From positions 434,001-498,000 of the forward strand of contig NZ_VWPH01000003.1 of assembly GCF_008630535.1 (NCBI RefSeq): a DNA stretch of 64,000 bases. Direction: 5' to 3'. The notes under the pieces are model-generated. The model was not told where the DNA came from. It was given only the letters and a program-made list of their open reading frames with translations, and ran no database searches. This DNA comes from Saccharopolyspora hirsuta. GTDB lineage: Bacteria > Actinomycetota > Actinomycetes > Mycobacteriales > Pseudonocardiaceae. Positions 7,115-15,965 of this stretch are shown piece by piece. Within the stretch, counting starts at the first letter, position 1. Each line of letters opens with the position of its first letter. The translations under genes were made by a program, and so were the position numbers.

Positions 7115-8410
7115 TCACCAGCTGGGTTCGGCCGCGCCGTAGGGCTGGAGGAACGGCCAGGTGAGGGTGCGGCCGTCGATCCGGCCAGGAGGTGCGACGG
7201 CGGCGATCCGGCCGTCCGGGGTGTCCAGAGTCGTCAGCCAGGGCTCGATGTCCGTCGGTGTCGTCGGGCGTTCAGCGCGGGGCTGGTCGAGGAGCCAGTG
7301 CGCGGTGCGGGCCAGGGAGAGCTCCCGCAGCCAGGTCCCGCCGAGCTCGGACTGGCGGCGGAGGCCGTCGAGGACCGCTGCCGCGCAGAGGTACCCGGTG
7401 CCGTGGTCCAGGAGCTGGCACGGCAGCGCACCCGGTCCGTCCGAAGTGGACTCGACCGTCGCGATGCCGGAGGCCGCCTGCACGATGCTGTCGAACCCGC
7501 GCCGATCACCCCACGGTCCCGAACTCCCCCAGGCGGACAGGGAAACCACCACGAGTCCGGGATGCCGCTCGGCCAGCGACTCGAACCCCAACCCGAACCG
7601 CTCGAGCGCGCCGGGCCGGTACCCGTGCACCAGGACGTCCGCTCCGCCGAGCAGTTCGTGCAGCCGCGCAAGGCCTTCCGGCGTTCGGGCGTCGAGGACC
7701 GCGCTGCGCTTGCCGAGCAGCGTGTCGTAGCTCCCGGGGCGTTCCGGGCGGTGCGGCGGGTCGATGCGCAGGACGTCCGCGCCGAGCGCCGCGAGAAACC
7801 GGGTGCACACCGGCCCGGCGATCACCCTGGTCAGGTCCAGCACCCGGAACCGGCCGCGCCGGGGCGCCGCATCGCCGGACCGCTGGGCGCTGACGAGCGG
7901 TTGCGCGTCCACCGCCCGTCCCGGCGCTTCGGCGCGCCACTGCTCCGGGCTCCGCACCGCGGCGGCGATGCCGCCTGCGCCGACCACGCGGGACTCCACC
8001 TCGCGCGCCGGTAGGCCCGCGATCGCCGACTCCACCGCGGCGACGCCGTCGGAGGTGCCGAGCGCGCGCAGCAGCGCTCCGCGGTGCCACGGGTAGTTGC
8101 CGTGCGTTCGGACCCAGCCGTCGGACGCCCGCCAGAACCGGGACATCGGGGCGAAGCCGTCCTGCGGCGACCGGCCGTTCAGGCGCAGGTGCGCTTCGCT
8201 GCGCACTGCGGCGGCGACGTGCTCGGAGGCGAGTTCCACCGGCCCGCGATCAGCGGCGAGCAGCGCAGCTCCGATGCACGCGATCGCGGTGTCCTCGACC
8301 GGGAGCCGGGATGCCAGGTGGCCGAGCTCGCCGGTCACCACCAGCTCGTCCGGGCTGCGGCCGATCCCCAGCGCGTCCAGTGCTTCCCCGAGTGCCTGCC
8401 GCCATCCCAT
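7115..8410 (-). CDS. CaiB/BaiF-family CoA transferase with apparently permuted domain order
   Basis: The 431-residue protein has recognisable class III CoA-transferase segments. The Rossmann-like N-terminal motif of the family (VLDLTRVIAGPVCTRFLAALGADVLRI) appears only around residues 190-216, followed by LGKRSAVLD, VLVHGYRPGALERFGLG and FDSIVQAASG. Ahead of it, residues 70-160 (FWRASDGWVRTHGNYPWHRGALLRALG and VVGAGGIAAAVRSPEQW) resemble the small domain that normally lies C-terminal to it. The order therefore looks circularly permuted, or fused from two copies. The catalytic Asp could not be assigned confidently, so transfer activity is inferred from family only. The stop overlaps no neighbour, and the protein may act on a carboxylate from the neighbouring acyl-CoA pathway. 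Confidence 0.85.
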   Translation of the reverse strand: MGWRQALGEALDALGIGRSPDELVVTGELGHLASRLPVEDTAIACIGAALLAADRGPVELASEHVAAAVRSEAHLRLNGRSPQDGFAPMSRFWRASDGWVRTHGNYPWHRGALLRALGTSDGVAAVESAIAGLPAREVESRVVGAGGIAAAVRSPEQWRAEAPGRAVDAQPLVSAQRSGDAAPRRGRFRVLDLTRVIAGPVCTRFLAALGADVLRIDPPHRPERPGSYDTLLGKRSAVLDARTPEGLARLHELLGGADVLVHGYRPGALERFGLGFESLAERHPGLVVVSLSAWGSSGPWGDRRGFDSIVQAASGIATVESTSDGPGALPCQLLDHGTGYLCAAAVLDGLRRQSELGGTWLRELSLARTAHWLLDQPRAERPTTPTDIEPWLTTLDTPDGRIAAVAPPGRIDGRTLTWPFLQPYGAAEPSW

Positions 8411-8633
8411 GCCCAGATCCTCGACCCGAGCCCACCGGACCGCAGCAGCCGACGCGGAAGATCACAGCCCGCCTCGGATTTTCTCGGGATCTCTAGGTTC
8501 TGCGCTAGACAGTCGGATATTTCGCGCGACGGGTGTGGATTTGTCGACTTGTCGGTGGATCGGCAACACGCCGATGGGGATTTCTCGCCGAATATCGGGG
8601 CAGCACTAGACGGCTGGATACAGTCCGAGGGCT

Positions 8634-9824
8634 ATGGACCCGGTTCGCAACCCCTTCGCCCCCGGTGCCGGGCAGCGGCCGCCCGAGCTGGCCGGACGCG
8701 ATCGCGAGCTCGACGCCTTCGAGGTCGTGCTCGAACGCGTCGCCCGCGGTCGCCCCGAGCGCAGCCTGGTGCTCACCGGCCTGCGCGGCGTCGGCAAGAC
8801 GGTGCTGCTCGGCGAGCTGCGGTCGATGGCGCTGCGGCGCGGTTGGGGCGCGGGCAAGGTCGAGGCGCGCCCGGAGGCCGGGCTGCGGCGCCCGCTGTCC
8901 GCGGCGTTGCACCGCGCGATCCGCGACCTGGCGGTCCGCCACCGCGCGCCGGACCGCGTCGAGCAGGTCCTCGCCGTGCTCAAGGCCTTCGCGCTCAAGG
9001 CCAATCCCGACGGGGCCAAGCTCCGCGACCGGTGGCAGCCGGGCATCGACGTGCCCGCCGCGCAGGGCCGCGCCGACTCCGGCGACATCGAGATCGACCT
9101 GGTGGAGCTGTTCACCGAGGTCGCGGAACTTGCGGCGGACGTCGGCGCCGGGATCGCGCTGCTGATCGACGAGATGCAGGACGTGCCGACCGAGGACGTC
9201 TCCGCGCTGTGCGCGGCCTGCCACGAGCTGTCCCAGTCGGGGGCGCCGCTGGTGGTCGTCGGTGCGGGCCTGCCGCACCTGCCCGCGGTGCTGTCGGCGA
9301 GCAAGTCCTACTCCGAGCGGTTGTTCCGGTACGTGCGGATCGACCGGCTGGACCGCTCGGACGCCGACCGCGCGGTCCTCGCGCCCATCGAGCGCGAGGA
9401 GGCCGAGATCACCCCGGACGCCCTGGATGCGCTGTTCACGATCTCCGGCGGCTACCCGTACTTCGTGCAGTCGTACGGGAAGGCGACCTGGGACGCGGCG
9501 GTGCGCAGCGAGATCAGCGCCGAGGACGTGCGGCTGGCCGCGCCGGAGGCCGAGTCGGAGCTGGCCGTCGGGTTCTTCGGCTCCCGCTACGAGCGGGCCA
9601 CCCCGGCGGAGCGGGAGTACCTGCGGGCGATGGCGGAGCTGGTGGAGGGCCGCGACGAACCGGCCCCGACCGCGTCCATCGCGCAGTACCTGGAGCGCCG
9701 CCCGTCGTCGTTGTCCCCGGCGCGGGACAGCCTGATCAAGAAGGGCCTGGTCTACTCCGGCGAGCGCGGCCTGATCGCCTTCACCGTCCCGCACTTCGGC
9801 CGCTACCTGCTCACCCAGGACTGA
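8634..9824 (+). CDS. AAA/AAA-16-type ATPase with C-terminal winged-helix-like region
   Basis: This 396-residue protein begins with an ORC/Cdc6-like P-loop module. The domain opener PPELAGRDRELDAFE precedes Walker A GLRGVGKT (49-56), Walker B LLIDEMQD (176-183), and a sensor-like region VVVGAGLPHLP. The C-terminal third (TPAEREYLRAMAELVEG, SLIKKGLVYSGERGLIAFTVPHFGRYL) looks like a winged helix. Such proteins are common single-gene ATPases in actinomycetes; their targets are not well established. The upstream region (8411-8633) is relatively AT-rich and holds no gene. The start ATG has GAGGG only 2 nt upstream, so initiation strength is unclear. No partner gene overlaps it. Confidence 0.87.
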   Translation: MDPVRNPFAPGAGQRPPELAGRDRELDAFEVVLERVARGRPERSLVLTGLRGVGKTVLLGELRSMALRRGWGAGKVEARPEAGLRRPLSAALHRAIRDLAVRHRAPDRVEQVLAVLKAFALKANPDGAKLRDRWQPGIDVPAAQGRADSGDIEIDLVELFTEVAELAADVGAGIALLIDEMQDVPTEDVSALCAACHELSQSGAPLVVVGAGLPHLPAVLSASKSYSERLFRYVRIDRLDRSDADRAVLAPIEREEAEITPDALDALFTISGGYPYFVQSYGKATWDAAVRSEISAEDVRLAAPEAESELAVGFFGSRYERATPAEREYLRAMAELVEGRDEPAPTASIAQYLERRPSSLSPARDSLIKKGLVYSGERGLIAFTVPHFGRYLLTQD

Positions 9825-10083
9825 CCGGAACACCGCGCCGACCGCGTGCGCGACGAGCAGCGCTCCGCCGACCCGGGGCGCGCAGTCGGCATATCCGCAG
9901 TTCACAGGGTCGAACACCGGATCTCTCCGGTAGCGCATCCAGCTTTATAAGCAAATCTAGAGATCTTGCTAGACGTCAAGATAGAGGCCGATGAGGCCCA
10001 CCGGATCGGGCGCATTAGCGTGACGTAGGACACATGTGAGTAAGGGTGTAACGAGCGGCGGCCGGGCGTCGATATGCAGGATG
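9825..10083. other. intergenic region ahead of two tiny ORFs
   Basis: No protein gene is supported here. The segment 9940-10035 is AT-richer than its surroundings and holds an inverted repeat ATCTTG/CAAGAT (9963-9968, 9977-9982). A promoter for the small ORFs probably lies within 9990-10060, but I cannot assign -35 and -10 boxes securely. Confidence 0.4.
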
Positions 10084-10126
10084 ACCCCGCGGTGCTGTCG
10101 GACCCCCGACCTGGCAGCATCGCGGG
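10084..10126 (+). other. stem-loop in the leader of a 28-residue ORF
   Basis: The sequence folds as CCCCGCG/CGCGGGG outermost, then GTGCTG/CAGCAT (one G-T wobble), then TCGG/CCGA closing a 4-nt loop, with a small bulge on the 3' side. It sits about 94 nt before the start codon at 10220 and is followed by CTTTCC. It could be a transcript-stabilising or attenuating structure. It matches no riboswitch I recognise. Confidence 0.5.
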
Positions 10127-10219
10127 GCTTTCCAATTCCGGCACCTCTGCCACCACCACTGATGAACCCGTCGAAACCGGGCGTTGTTCCCGGGGATCCG
10201 TGCACGAAGGGAGTCGACA

Positions 10220-10306
10220 ATGGAAATCGTGATCATCCTGCTCGGCGCCCTGGTCCCGGCCCTGGCCGCCGCGCCCTTCTACATCAAGGACCGCAACGGC
10301 CGCTGA
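10220..10306 (+). CDS. 28-residue hydrophobic small protein
   Basis: The peptide has an N-terminal single membrane segment (IVIILLGALVPALAAAPFYI) and a short charged tail (KDRNGR). A strong ribosome-binding site AAGGGAG lies 6 nt before the ATG. The stop codon overlaps the start of the next tiny ORF as TGATG. This coupling and the leader hairpin support real translation. Function is unknown; possibilities include a membrane small protein or a leader peptide. Confidence 0.55.
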   Translation: MEIVIILLGALVPALAAAPFYIKDRNGR

Positions 10307-10434
10307 TGTCGGAGCTGCCGGGCGCAGTGGTCACCCCCGGCGTCGTGATCGAACGCCCGCGCGAGTTCACCCGCCTCCGCGGCGAGTGCGAACTCCTCCG
10401 CGCCCGAGTCCTCGACAAGCTCCAGCCCGCCTGA
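10306..10434 (+). CDS. 42-residue unknown protein, coupled to the preceding ORF
   Basis: The ATG overlaps the stop of the 28-residue ORF (TGATG), so translation would be coupled. The product is soluble and amphipathic, with a charged helix at the end (FTRLRGECELLRARVLDKLQ). Codon use follows the GC3-rich pattern of the window. No family was recognised. It ends 49 bp before the thioredoxin-NHL gene. Confidence 0.45.
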   Translation: MSELPGAVVTPGVVIERPREFTRLRGECELLRARVLDKLQPA

Positions 10435-10483
10435 CCGTCCACCTGGTGGGACAGCGGGCCCCTCGGAACAGCTCCCGGGGGGC

Positions 10484-12355
10484 GTGTTGTTGACTCCGGG
10501 CGTGAGTGTTGAGCAGCAGAAACCGCGTGCCCGTGTCCGCGCCCCCGAGCTGGTCGGGCGCGGGTGGTTGAACACCGGCGGGGAGGAGCTACGGCTCAAG
10601 GACTTCCGGGGCAAGGTCCTGGTACTCGACTTCTGGACGTTCTGCTGCATCAACTGCTTGCACGTGCTGGACGAGCTCCGGCCGCTGGAGGCCGAGTTCG
10701 CCGCCGAGGTCGTCACCGTCGGGGTGCACTCGCCGAAGTTCGAGCACGAGGCCGATCCCGCCGCGCTGGCCGCCGCCGTCGAGCGGTACGCCGTGCACCA
10801 CCCGGTGCTCGACGACCCCGAGCTGACCACCTGGCAGAACTACGCCGTCAAGGCCTGGCCGACGCTGGTCGTGGTGGACCCCGAGGGCTACGTCGTGCAC
10901 GTCGCCGCTGGTGAGGGGCACGTCGAGGCGCTGCGCAGCGTCATCACCGAGGTGATCGCCGAGCACGAGGCCAAGGGCACGCTGCACCGCGGCGACGGTC
11001 CTTACGTGCCGCCCGAAGCTCCCGAGACCACGCTGCGGTTCCCGGGCAAGGTCATCGCGCTGCCGAGCGGGAACCTGCTGGTGTCGGACTCGGCGAACCA
11101 CTCGCTGGTGGAGTTCGCCGCCGACGGCGAGACCGTCGTGCGGCGCATCGGCACCGGACAGCGCGGTCGGGCCGACGGCGCTGCGCCCGAGTTCTCCGAA
11201 CCGGGCGGGCTCGCGCTGCTGCCGCCGCAGGTCGCCGAGCAGGTCGGCTACGACGTGGTCGTCGCCGACACCGTCAACCACCTGCTGCGCGGCGTGCGGC
11301 TCGCGGACGGGCACGTCACCACCCTGGCCGGGACCGGCGAGCAGTGGCGCGACGGCAGCGACTCCGGGCCGGGCCCGGAGACACCGCTGACCAGCCCCTG
11401 GGACGTCGCCTGGTGGGAGCCCGCCGGGGGCGTGGTGATCGCGATGGCCGGGAACCACACGCTCGGGCTGTTCGACCCGGTGTCCGGCGCGGTGCGGCGG
11501 TTCGCCGGGACCACCGTGGAGGGGCTGCGCGACGGGGCCGCCGAGGAGGCGTTCTTCGCCCAGACGTCCGGGCTGGCCGACGGCGGCGACCGGCTGTGGC
11601 TGGCCGACTCGGAGACCTCCGCGCTGCGCTGGGTCGAGGCCGACGGCGACGGGTTCGCGGTGCGGACCGCCGTCGGCACCGGGCTGTTCGACTTCGGGCA
11701 CGCCGACGGCCCCGCCGAGCAGGCGCTCCTCCAGCACCCGCTGGGCGTGGCGGTGCTGCCGGACGGATCGGTCGCGATCTGCGACACCTACAACGGTGCC
11801 GTCCGGCGCTACGAACCGGCGACCGGCGAGGTCTCCACGCTGGCCACCGACGTGGCCGAGCCGTCCGGGGCCGCGGTGGTGGACGGCGAGCTGGTGGTGG
11901 TCGCCTCCGCCGCGCACCGGCTGGAGCGGCCCGTCCCGCCCGGCGTCGCCGCGCGGCTGGTGGAAGGGGCGTCGCAGCAGGTCAAGCGGCCCGCCACGGA
12001 GATCGCCCCGGGCGAGGTGGAGCTCGCGGTGGTGTTCACCCCGCCGCCGGGCACCAAGCTCGACGAGCGGTACGGGCCGTCGACCCGGTTGGAGATCAGC
12101 TCCTCGCCGGAGGGCCTGCTGCTGGAGGGCGCGGGCGCGGGCACCGACCTGACCCGGCGCCTGGTGCTGGCCGACGGCATCGAGCAGGGCGTGCTGCACG
12201 TGGTGGCGCAGGCCGCCAGCTGCGACGACGACCCCTCCGTCGAGCACCCGGCCTGCCGCCTGACCAGGCAGGACTGGGGCGTGCCGATCAAGATCTCGGC
12301 GACCGGGCCGAAGCGGCTCCCGCTGGTGATGGGCGGGCTCGACACCGAGAGCTGA
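10484..12355 (+). CDS. thioredoxin-like domain fused to NHL repeats (NHLRC2-like)
   Basis: The 623-residue protein starts with a TlpA/AhpC-like thioredoxin fold whose active site reads WTFCCINC, with Cys54, Cys55 and Cys58 numbered from the GTG at 10484, followed by the cis-Pro region AWPTLVVV. From about residue 180 to 480 there are several NHL beta-propeller blades (LPSGNLLVSDSANHSLVEF, VVVADTVNHLLRGV, VLPDGSVAICDTYNGAVRRY). The last 120 residues form an extra beta domain. The architecture matches the NHLRC2 family, whose biochemical role is unresolved. No signal peptide is visible, so a cytosolic location is likely. The start is uncertain: GTG at 10502 would remove six residues. Confidence 0.9.
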   Translation: MLLTPGVSVEQQKPRARVRAPELVGRGWLNTGGEELRLKDFRGKVLVLDFWTFCCINCLHVLDELRPLEAEFAAEVVTVGVHSPKFEHEADPAALAAAVERYAVHHPVLDDPELTTWQNYAVKAWPTLVVVDPEGYVVHVAAGEGHVEALRSVITEVIAEHEAKGTLHRGDGPYVPPEAPETTLRFPGKVIALPSGNLLVSDSANHSLVEFAADGETVVRRIGTGQRGRADGAAPEFSEPGGLALLPPQVAEQVGYDVVVADTVNHLLRGVRLADGHVTTLAGTGEQWRDGSDSGPGPETPLTSPWDVAWWEPAGGVVIAMAGNHTLGLFDPVSGAVRRFAGTTVEGLRDGAAEEAFFAQTSGLADGGDRLWLADSETSALRWVEADGDGFAVRTAVGTGLFDFGHADGPAEQALLQHPLGVAVLPDGSVAICDTYNGAVRRYEPATGEVSTLATDVAEPSGAAVVDGELVVVASAAHRLERPVPPGVAARLVEGASQQVKRPATEIAPGEVELAVVFTPPPGTKLDERYGPSTRLEISSSPEGLLLEGAGAGTDLTRRLVLADGIEQGVLHVVAQAASCDDDPSVEHPACRLTRQDWGVPIKISATGPKRLPLVMGGLDTES

Positions 12356-12521
12356 ACGGTCCGCGCGCCCGCGGCCGTGTGCTGGTCGGGCGGGCCGCTC
12401 GTTTCAGGAGGGGACGCGAGCGGTCCGCCCGCCCGAGCTTTCTTCGGATCCGGCGGGCTGCGCTCGGTCCGGGTGAGTGTTCGCCCTGCGCGGACAGCGG
12501 CCGTTTCCTTCGTCAGATCGG

Positions 12522-12574
12522 GTGAAGCGGAGTTCCGCCGGGCACGGCGCGTACCCGGCAGAACTCCGCGTCAC
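12522..12574. terminator. long GC-rich hairpin
   Basis: GTGA, CGGAGTTC and GCCGGG on the left pair in order with CCCGGC, GAACTCCG and TCAC on the right, giving about 18 paired bases with small bulges. There is no T-tract. It could end transcription from the thioredoxin-NHL gene or be a decayed repeat. Confidence 0.5.
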
Positions 12575-12718
12575 CGTCTGTTCCGAGGCGTTCGGAGCCC
12601 GCCAGAAGCAAGGCCGTGAACAGCGGAAACGGCGGTTTCGGCGGGGTCGTTCGGGGGTGGTGGCGGGAGGAGGCGCATAACACCCGCCCTGGCCGGTCGG
12701 TCATCCGGTGGCGGCAAG

Positions 12719-12724
12719 TAAACT
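12719..12724 (+). promoter_or_regulatory. -10 box TAAACT for a leaderless GroES-like transcript
   Basis: TAAACT ends 6 nt before the GTG start at 12731, the spacing expected when transcription begins at the start codon. No good -35 is visible. Confidence 0.5.
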
Positions 12725-12730
12725 TTTCGG

Positions 12731-13051
12731 GTGACCGATGCCAAGCTCGAAATCCAGATGCTGCACGACCGGGTCATGGTGCGCATCTCCCCGGAGTCCG
12801 GGGAGCGCCGCAGCTCCGGCGGCATCGTGATCCCGGCGACGGCCCAGGTGGCCAAGCGGCTCGTCTGGGGCGAGGTCTTCGGCGTGGGCAGCCACGTGCG
12901 CACCGTCAAGGTCGGTGACCAGGTGCTGTTCAACCCCGAGGAGCAGTTCGAGGTCGAGATCCAGGGCCAGGCCTACCTCGTGATGCGCGAGCGCGATCTG
13001 CACGCGGTGGCCACCGAGCAGACCGAGCAGGGCACCGGGCTGTACCTGTAA
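12731..13051 (+). CDS. GroES-family co-chaperonin-like protein
   Basis: The 106-residue product has the Cpn10 pattern: LHDRVMVRISPESGERRSSGGIVIP with the mobile-loop region, then KRLVWGEVFGVGSHVRTVKVGDQVLF and an EVEIQGQAYLVMRERDLHAV C-terminal strand. It is a stand-alone gene with no groEL beside it. It is therefore probably a paralogue rather than the housekeeping groES, which in actinomycetes pairs with groEL1. Whether it caps a GroEL ring is unknown. The predicted transcript is leaderless. Confidence 0.85.
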   Translation: MTDAKLEIQMLHDRVMVRISPESGERRSSGGIVIPATAQVAKRLVWGEVFGVGSHVRTVKVGDQVLFNPEEQFEVEIQGQAYLVMRERDLHAVATEQTEQGTGLYL

Positions 13052-13138
13052 ACGCCCAACCCCGGTCGGTCGGCGAAATGCAGGAGCCGACGACTCCCAG
13101 GCGCCCCCACCGCAGGACCGACAGGAGAAGGGGAATCG

Positions 13139-15151
13139 GTGCCGGAAAACCACGACCACCCCAGCGGTGCGGACCCGTCCACCGAACGGCTCCGCACCGG
13201 TTCGGACCAGCCCCCGGCCCAGCCGGAGAGCGAGGTCGAGCAGACCACCCGGATCCCCCCGGTGCCCGCAGCGGACGAGAGCACCCAGCGCATCCAGCCC
13301 GAGTCGGACGCCGAGCGCACCGCGCAGATCGCCGCGGTGCCCGCCGACTTCACCAGCTTCCCGATCGGCGAGACCCAGGCGATCCCGCAGGTCGACGCCG
13401 GGGCCGGTGGCTGGACCGCGGTCGTCCCGCCGCAACCGGCGGCCGAGCGCAAGAAGCGCGGCCTGATCCGCGCCGGGATCGCGGCCGGTGCCGCGGTCGG
13501 CGCGCTGGCCCTGCTCTACGTCGGTGACCTGGCCCTGACCAGCGGAACCGTGCCGCGCGGCACGGTGGTGGCCGGGGTCGACATCGGCGGCATGGAACCC
13601 GCCGCGGCCGAGAGCGCGCTCCGCTCCGAGCTCGGGCCGGGCCTCGACGAGCCGGTGCAGCTGCAGGTCGGGGACCGCTCGGCGACCATCAACCCGGCCG
13701 ACGCCGGGCTGCAGATGGACTGGGCGGCGACCGTGCAGGAGGCCGGGGAGCAGCCGCTGAACCCGTTCACCCGGCTGTCCTCGCTGTTCACCACCCGCGA
13801 GGTCGCGCCGGTCAGCCACGGCGACCGGGAGCAGCTGGTGGCGGCGCTGGAGCAGACCCGGCCGCAGCTGGACCGGGAGCCCGCCGAGGGCACCATCCGC
13901 TTCGAGGGCGCGAAGCCGGTGCCGGTCTCGCCGGTGACCGGCCAGTTCGTCGACGTGCAGCGGGCCACCGACGAGGTGCTGGTGCACTGGGCCGAGGACG
14001 GTCCGGTGCGGCTGCCGTTCACCGAGAAGCCGGTCAGCACCACCGAGGAAGGCGTGCAGCGGGCGCTGCGCGAGATCGCCGAGCCCGCGGTGAAGTCGCC
14101 GGTCACGGTGCGCGGCGAGGGCAGGGACGCGACCCTGGCGCCCGAAGCGATCGCCGCCGCGCTGCGGTTCGAGCCGGGCGACGAGGGCGGCCTGAAGGCG
14201 AACATCGACCTGCCGACCGTGATCGGCGCCGTCGAACCGCAGCTGGCCGGCACCATCAAGCCCGGCAAGGACGCCGAGATCGTGCTGGAGGGCGGCCAGC
14301 CCGTGGTCAAGCCGTCCACCGACGGCATCGGGGTGAACTGGGACAAGAGCTTCGAGCGGCTGATGGACGTGCTGCGCGCGCCGCAGAACCGCTCGGTGCA
14401 GGCCGTCTACGAGCACCAGCCCGCGAAGTTCACCACCGACCAGGCCAACCAGCTCGGCATCAAGGAGGTGGTCGGCGAGTTCACCACCGGGGGCTTCGAA
14501 CCCGCTTCCGGCGTGAACATCCGCCGCACCGCCGAGCAGGTCAACGGCGCGATCATCAAGCCGGGCGAGACGTTCAGCCTCAACGGCCACACCGGCCCGC
14601 GCGGCACCGCGCAGGGCTACGTGGAGTCCGGGATCATCCAGGACGGCCGACCCGGGCGCGCGGTCGGCGGCGGCATCTCGCAGTTCGCCACCACCCTGTA
14701 CAACGCCTCGTACTTCGCGGGCATGCAGGACGTCGAGCACAAGGCGCACAGCTACTACATCAGCCGCTACCCGGCGGGCCGCGAGGCCACGGTGTTCCAG
14801 AGCCCCAGCGGCGCGAGCATCATCGACGTGAAGTTCAAGAACGTGTCCAAGAGCGGCATCATGATCACCACGCACTGGACGCCGTCGTCGATCACGGTGA
14901 AGCTGTGGGGCACCAAGCAGTTCGACGTGTCCTCGCAGACCGGTGAGCGGACCAACCCCACGGAACCGCACGAGAAGGTCGTGCCCCCGGGCGAGCCGTG
15001 CAGCCCGAGCAAGGGCACGCCCGGCTTCACGGTGACCGACACCCGGACCATCCGGGACCTGAGCACCGGTCAGACGCGCAGCGAGACCCAGCGCACGCGC
15101 TACGAACCGCAGCCGATCATCCACTGCGGGGCCCCGCCGCCGCCCCCGTGA
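13139..15151 (+). CDS. VanW-family protein with tandem peptidoglycan-binding-like domains
   Basis: This 670-residue protein has an acidic, Pro/Gln-rich cytoplasmic segment (1-104), one membrane helix (about 109-129), and an extracellular part. The extracellular part has two putative PG-binding-4 repeats (about 140-260 and 280-400) and a VanW domain (about 440-590: FTTGGFEPASGVNIRRTAEQ, GGGISQFATTLYNASYFAG, ISRYPAGREATVF). The tail is proline-rich. VanW proteins occur in some glycopeptide-resistance clusters but are widespread cell-wall proteins of unproven activity. The gene starts at GTG after an AGGAGAAGGGG site and ends at a strong terminator, so it is probably a single-gene unit. Confidence 0.9.
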   Translation: MPENHDHPSGADPSTERLRTGSDQPPAQPESEVEQTTRIPPVPAADESTQRIQPESDAERTAQIAAVPADFTSFPIGETQAIPQVDAGAGGWTAVVPPQPAAERKKRGLIRAGIAAGAAVGALALLYVGDLALTSGTVPRGTVVAGVDIGGMEPAAAESALRSELGPGLDEPVQLQVGDRSATINPADAGLQMDWAATVQEAGEQPLNPFTRLSSLFTTREVAPVSHGDREQLVAALEQTRPQLDREPAEGTIRFEGAKPVPVSPVTGQFVDVQRATDEVLVHWAEDGPVRLPFTEKPVSTTEEGVQRALREIAEPAVKSPVTVRGEGRDATLAPEAIAAALRFEPGDEGGLKANIDLPTVIGAVEPQLAGTIKPGKDAEIVLEGGQPVVKPSTDGIGVNWDKSFERLMDVLRAPQNRSVQAVYEHQPAKFTTDQANQLGIKEVVGEFTTGGFEPASGVNIRRTAEQVNGAIIKPGETFSLNGHTGPRGTAQGYVESGIIQDGRPGRAVGGGISQFATTLYNASYFAGMQDVEHKAHSYYISRYPAGREATVFQSPSGASIIDVKFKNVSKSGIMITTHWTPSSITVKLWGTKQFDVSSQTGERTNPTEPHEKVVPPGEPCSPSKGTPGFTVTDTRTIRDLSTGQTRSETQRTRYEPQPIIHCGAPPPPP

Positions 15152-15163
15152 TCGCCGACCCGA

Positions 15164-15191
15164 AGGCCCCCGCCGACCGGTGGGGGCCTTC
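15164..15191. terminator. hairpin terminator after the VanW gene
   Basis: AAGGCCCCC at 15164-15172 pairs with GGGGGCCTT at 15183-15191 around a 10-nt loop. It lies between convergent genes and can serve both directions; on the minus strand the stem also ends in CTT. Confidence 0.75.
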
Positions 15192-15197
15192 GTCGTC

Positions 15198-15965
15198 TCA
15201 GCGGGTGGTCTGCACGAGCAGGCCGGGGTGGTCGGTGCCCTCGATCGGCAGGGTCTCCGCACGTTCGAAGTGGAAGGTGTCCATCGCGAACACGTGCTGG
15301 ACGCTGCCGTCGTCCTTGCGGTACCAGCCCTCCGGCACGCAGGTCTGCACGTCGGGGGCGCCACCGGCGACCAGGCTCAGGTCCCCGCCCAGCACCGCCT
15401 GCGCGCCCAGCGCGGTCGCGACCCCGGCCAGCTCGTGGCACTGGTCCGCCGCCACCTGGCCGTCGGTCTCGGACAGGTGCGCGGTGCACGCGGAGACCTG
15501 CGAGTACGGCACGCACAGCAGCACGCGCTGCACGCCGCTGGTGTCCTGCGCGGCGAACTGCTGCTCGACCGGCTTGCCCGGGGCGCCCACGTCGGGGTGC
15601 GCCAGGATCGCCACGCCGAAGTCGCCGCGGCCGTCCCGGCACCGGGCCGGGTCACCGGTGCCCGCGTCGCCGACCGGGGTGAACTCCCAGCGGTAGCCGG
15701 TCTCGGCGGTCATCCGGGTGATGTCGGAGGCGCAGACCTCGTTGAGCGTGACCACGTCCGGTCGCCGCTGGTGGATGGCCTGGATCGCGGCGTCGACCGC
15801 CTTGCCCGCGGAGAAGCAGGCCTCGTCGCCGCTGTTGCAGAGGTTGAGCTGGAGCACGTCGAAGGATCGGGCGGCCGGGGCCTGCGCGTGCGCCGCGGGC
15901 AGCACCGCGGCAACGGCTGCCGCGAGCGCGGCCACCAACCAGAGCACGGTCGAACGACGCAACAT
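15198..15965 (-). CDS. secreted endonuclease/exonuclease/phosphatase-family protein
   Basis: The 255-residue precursor has a signal peptide (about residues 1-27, ending AHA). The mature part contains EEP-fold markers: VLQLNLCNSG at the first strand, RPDVVTLNEVCASD with the metal-binding Glu, a GGDLSLVAG element in place of the usual GGDFN, and a terminal GTDHPGLLV with the catalytic His. At least five cysteines in the mature part fit a disulphide-bonded secreted enzyme. Substrate could be nucleic acid, phospholipid or an inositol phosphate. ATG at 15965 has an AGGAGG site 6 nt away. It converges on the VanW gene. Confidence 0.83.
   Translation of the reverse strand: MLRRSTVLWLVAALAAAVAAVLPAAHAQAPAARSFDVLQLNLCNSGDEACFSAGKAVDAAIQAIHQRRPDVVTLNEVCASDITRMTAETGYRWEFTPVGDAGTGDPARCRDGRGDFGVAILAHPDVGAPGKPVEQQFAAQDTSGVQRVLLCVPYSQVSACTAHLSETDGQVAADQCHELAGVATALGAQAVLGGDLSLVAGGAPDVQTCVPEGWYRKDDGSVQHVFAMDTFHFERAETLPIEGTDHPGLLVQTTR

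Larger units (their letters stand above)
12356..12730. other. intergenic region, no gene supported
   Basis: I see no convincing coding sequence in these 375 bp. They hold a strong hairpin at 12522-12574 and, at the end, the promoter of the GroES-like gene. Confidence 0.6.

Noticed and set aside
8084..9994. Long + frame of 636 codons over the AAA ATPase
   Set aside because: It is a shadow of the CaiB and ATPase genes, Arg/Gly-rich, without motifs.
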